Shown: piece by piece, positions 6,657-6,938 of the stretch
How the letters are laid out: each line of letters begins with the position of its first letter
Numbering within the stretch: position 1 is the first letter of the stretch
Assembly (NCBI GenBank): GCA_007118765.1
Contig: SKQZ01000400.1
Coordinates: 1-6,938, forward strand
Direction of reading: 5' to 3'
Length of the DNA: 6,938 nucleotides
DNA from: Candidatus Hydrogenedentota bacterium
Lineage (GTDB): Bacteria; Hydrogenedentota; Hydrogenedentia; Hydrogenedentales; CAITNO01
Notes under the pieces: model-generated
Told to the model about the DNA's origin: nothing
What the model saw: only the letters and a program-made list of their open reading frames with translations
Database searches by the model: none
Position numbers and translations under genes: made by a program

Positions 6657-6938
6657 TTACTCTGAGACCATGCAAACGGCGTTATCATCAAATGTTTCTT
6701 CCAGTGTCCCCATTTCAACATGAAAAGAATGCTCGGACAGGGTAATATGGGCCGTTTCGGACGGCATTGTAAGTCGGACAAGTGTGGCGCCGTCTCCCTC
6801 TTCCAGTCTCGCTGTTGCGTCGGCATTGTCCACGCGAATGAATGTAATGAACTCCATAAACTGCTCGGGGTGCGATGTCGCAGCCGTGAAATGCCATTCA
6901 TCCAAAGTGAAGGCCCACTCATGGGGCGGCGTATCAAA
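6657..6938 (-). CDS. Probable heparinase II/III-like polysaccharide lyase, C-terminal end (cut by the right window edge)
   Basis: An open frame enters from the right edge and ends at a TAA at 6657-6659, giving 93 residues. The frame is open from the first base, so there is no start in the window; the TTG at 6905 is internal. The segment HEWAFTLDEWHFTAAT, then FMEFITFIRV and a series of short alternating hydrophobic strands (TLVRLTM, AHITLSE, SFHVEMG), looks like the terminal beta-sandwich of heparinase II/III or DUF4962-type lyases, where a Trp-His-(Leu/Phe)-Thr strand is followed by a strand ending in a Leu/Phe-rich FLTV-like motif. Those enzymes cleave uronate-containing polysaccharides by beta-elimination. 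The catalytic part lies outside the window, so activity cannot be judged. The presence of a carbohydrate-active fusion protein 86 bases downstream supports the reading. The coding frame is secure; the family call is tentative. Confidence 0.55.
   Translation of the reverse strand, partial: FDTPPHEWAFTLDEWHFTAATSHPEQFMEFITFIRVDNADATARLEEGDGATLVRLTMPSETAHITLSEHSFHVEMGTLEETFDDNAVCMVSE

Overview
All six supported genes lie on the minus strand, so they read from right to left. In transcription order they are: the C-terminal end of a probable heparinase II/III-like polysaccharide lyase (cut by the right edge); a large secreted two-module protein joining a sialidase-type Asp-box domain to a right-handed parallel beta-helix; a complete moeA (molybdopterin molybdenumtransferase); a secreted FG-GAP/VCBS-type beta-propeller protein; a YkgJ-type cysteine-cluster protein; and the N-terminal 79 codons of a HAD-superfamily hydrolase (cut by the left edge).

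The spacing is tight: about 86, 40, 13, 79 and 55 bases between successive genes. The 13-base moeA/FG-GAP junction places the ribosome binding site directly on the moeA stop codon, which is strong evidence for co-transcription of that pair. A perfect 8-bp hairpin with a GUGA loop lies between the FG-GAP gene and the ykgJ-like gene and may divide the run into two units.

The organism looks like a bacterium of moderately high GC with many secreted glycan-active and FG-GAP proteins. Sialidase-like, heparinase-like and large beta-helix proteins together are typical of the PVC group (Lentisphaerota, Planctomycetota, Verrucomicrobiota) and of Hydrogenedentota-like lineages. This placement is inferred from gene content only; there is no rRNA or marker gene in the window.

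Functionally the right half (about 3409-6938) looks like polysaccharide or glycoconjugate degradation outside the cytoplasm. The left half mixes cofactor metabolism (moeA) with proteins of general or unknown role. No mobile element, CRISPR array, tRNA or rRNA was seen. The most notable object is the 1053-residue fusion. It keeps recognisable candidates for a sialidase arginine triad, glutamate and tyrosine, but has Asn where the acid/base Asp would be expected, and it is joined to a beta-helix module of the kind found in carbohydrate-active enzymes. I found no convincing evidence for a wholly new system.
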